DNA from: JBBQBQ01 sp038317685
GTDB taxonomy: Bacteria; Desulfobacterota; Desulfuromonadia; Desulfuromonadales; DDH964
Length of the DNA: 5,304 nt
Assembly: GCA_038317685.1 (NCBI GenBank)
Contig: JBBQBQ010000235.1
Span: 1-5,304 of the forward strand
Direction: 5' to 3'
The notes under the pieces are model-generated. The model made no database searches. It saw nothing but the letters and a program-made list of their open reading frames with translations, and had not been told where the DNA came from. Every line of letters starts with the position of its first letter. Position 1 is the first letter of the stretch. Position numbers and translations under genes: made by a program. Shown in pieces: positions 4,918 to 5,304 of the stretch.

Positions 4918-5304
4918 ATGGATACCCTCAAACGCTCCCTGGGCATTGCCCTCTGGTTCATGTTCCTGACCTTCCCGATCATGGTGGTGAAGGTCAACAC
5001 CCTCAAGAACGAAGTCGCCTGGCGCTGGTGGAACCTCCTCTGGGTCGGCCTCGCCGCCCTGGTCCTTTCCTTGGTCTGGCGCTGGGCTCTGGAGCAAAAG
5101 TCGCGGCGCGTGAAAAAAGCCGAGACCACGGCGGTGGTCGGCGCCGCGCGCCCCTTCTTTCAGCGGCTCACCGAAGAGGCGGCCCTCTACCAGCCGCTCC
5201 TCTTTGCCATCGGCGTCGCGGCGCTGGTCTTCCCCTGGCTGGTCTCCGCCTACCAGGTCAATATCATGGTCCTGGCGCTGATTTTCGTGGTTCTGGGGCT
5301 GGGG
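4918..5304 (+). CDS. livM: Branched-chain amino acid ABC transporter permease LivM, 5' part
   Basis: The frame runs open off the right edge after 129 codons. It would encode the second membrane subunit of the importer, pairing with LivH. The visible part has hydrophobic segments at about 7-24, 37-57 and 93-112, and a fourth starts at about 115 with IMVLALIFVVLGLG. That last segment matches the beginning of the conserved LivM core, where E. coli LivM has a similar MIYIILGLG stretch. The roughly 110 residues before it, including VAWRWWNLLWVG and FPWLVS, resemble the N-terminal extension of the long E. coli type of LivM, which shorter homologues lack. GGAG at 4911-4914 lies three bases before the ATG, and AAGGAAG lies at 4898-4904. 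Identity is firm from context; the C-terminal coupling loop lies outside the window. Confidence 0.88.
   Translation, partial: MDTLKRSLGIALWFMFLTFPIMVVKVNTLKNEVAWRWWNLLWVGLAALVLSLVWRWALEQKSRRVKKAETTAVVGAARPFFQRLTEEAALYQPLLFAIGVAALVFPWLVSAYQVNIMVLALIFVVLGLG

Noticed and set aside
4159..5097. 312-codon minus-strand frame opposite livH and livM
   Set aside because: It is rich in D, G, Q and R from GC-rich antisense codons and covers two clear permease genes, so it is a shadow frame.

Overview
The window reads as chromosomal DNA from a GC-rich Gram-negative bacterium. All recognisable genes lie on the + strand. The branched-chain amino acid transport genes come in the order substrate-binding protein, LivH, LivM, and LivM is the long form with an N-terminal extension, as in E. 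coli. Gene style and promoters would fit a Geobacter/Desulfuromonas-type member of the Desulfobacterota. That placement is an impression from sequence style, not a demonstrated assignment.

Left part (1-1048): about 240 bases without a recognisable gene are followed by a short decayed copy (240-385) of the 5' end of the ABC permease gene that stands intact at 1367. Next to it is a compact type II toxin-antitoxin module: a ribbon-helix-helix antitoxin (456-707) and a MazF/PemK-type endoribonuclease toxin (704-1048), joined by an ATGA overlap. The promoter ahead of the antitoxin has a perfect inverted repeat filling its -35/-10 spacer, a likely autoregulatory operator.

Middle part (1049-2533): about 270 bases with no confident gene but with a 7-bp-arm inverted repeat lead to a complete FtsX/MacB-family ABC permease (1367-2533). 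No ATPase partner is present in the window.

Right part (2534-5304): a 202-base intergenic region holds a perfect 8-bp-arm inverted repeat directly upstream of a strong sigma70-type promoter. This promoter should drive livK (2736-3866, periplasmic binding protein), livH (3973-4875, permease) and livM (4918 to beyond the window end, permease). Perfect GC-rich hairpins follow both livK and livH, and a C9T6 tract sits just before the poorly equipped livH start. The livK-livH and livH-livM junctions therefore look built for unequal expression, with much binding protein and little permease. The ATPases LivG and LivF would be expected beyond the right edge.

The most unusual part is the left half. 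The toxin-antitoxin module is sandwiched between a decayed fragment of the permease gene and the intact gene, which records a past duplication or insertion event. No wholly new system was found.
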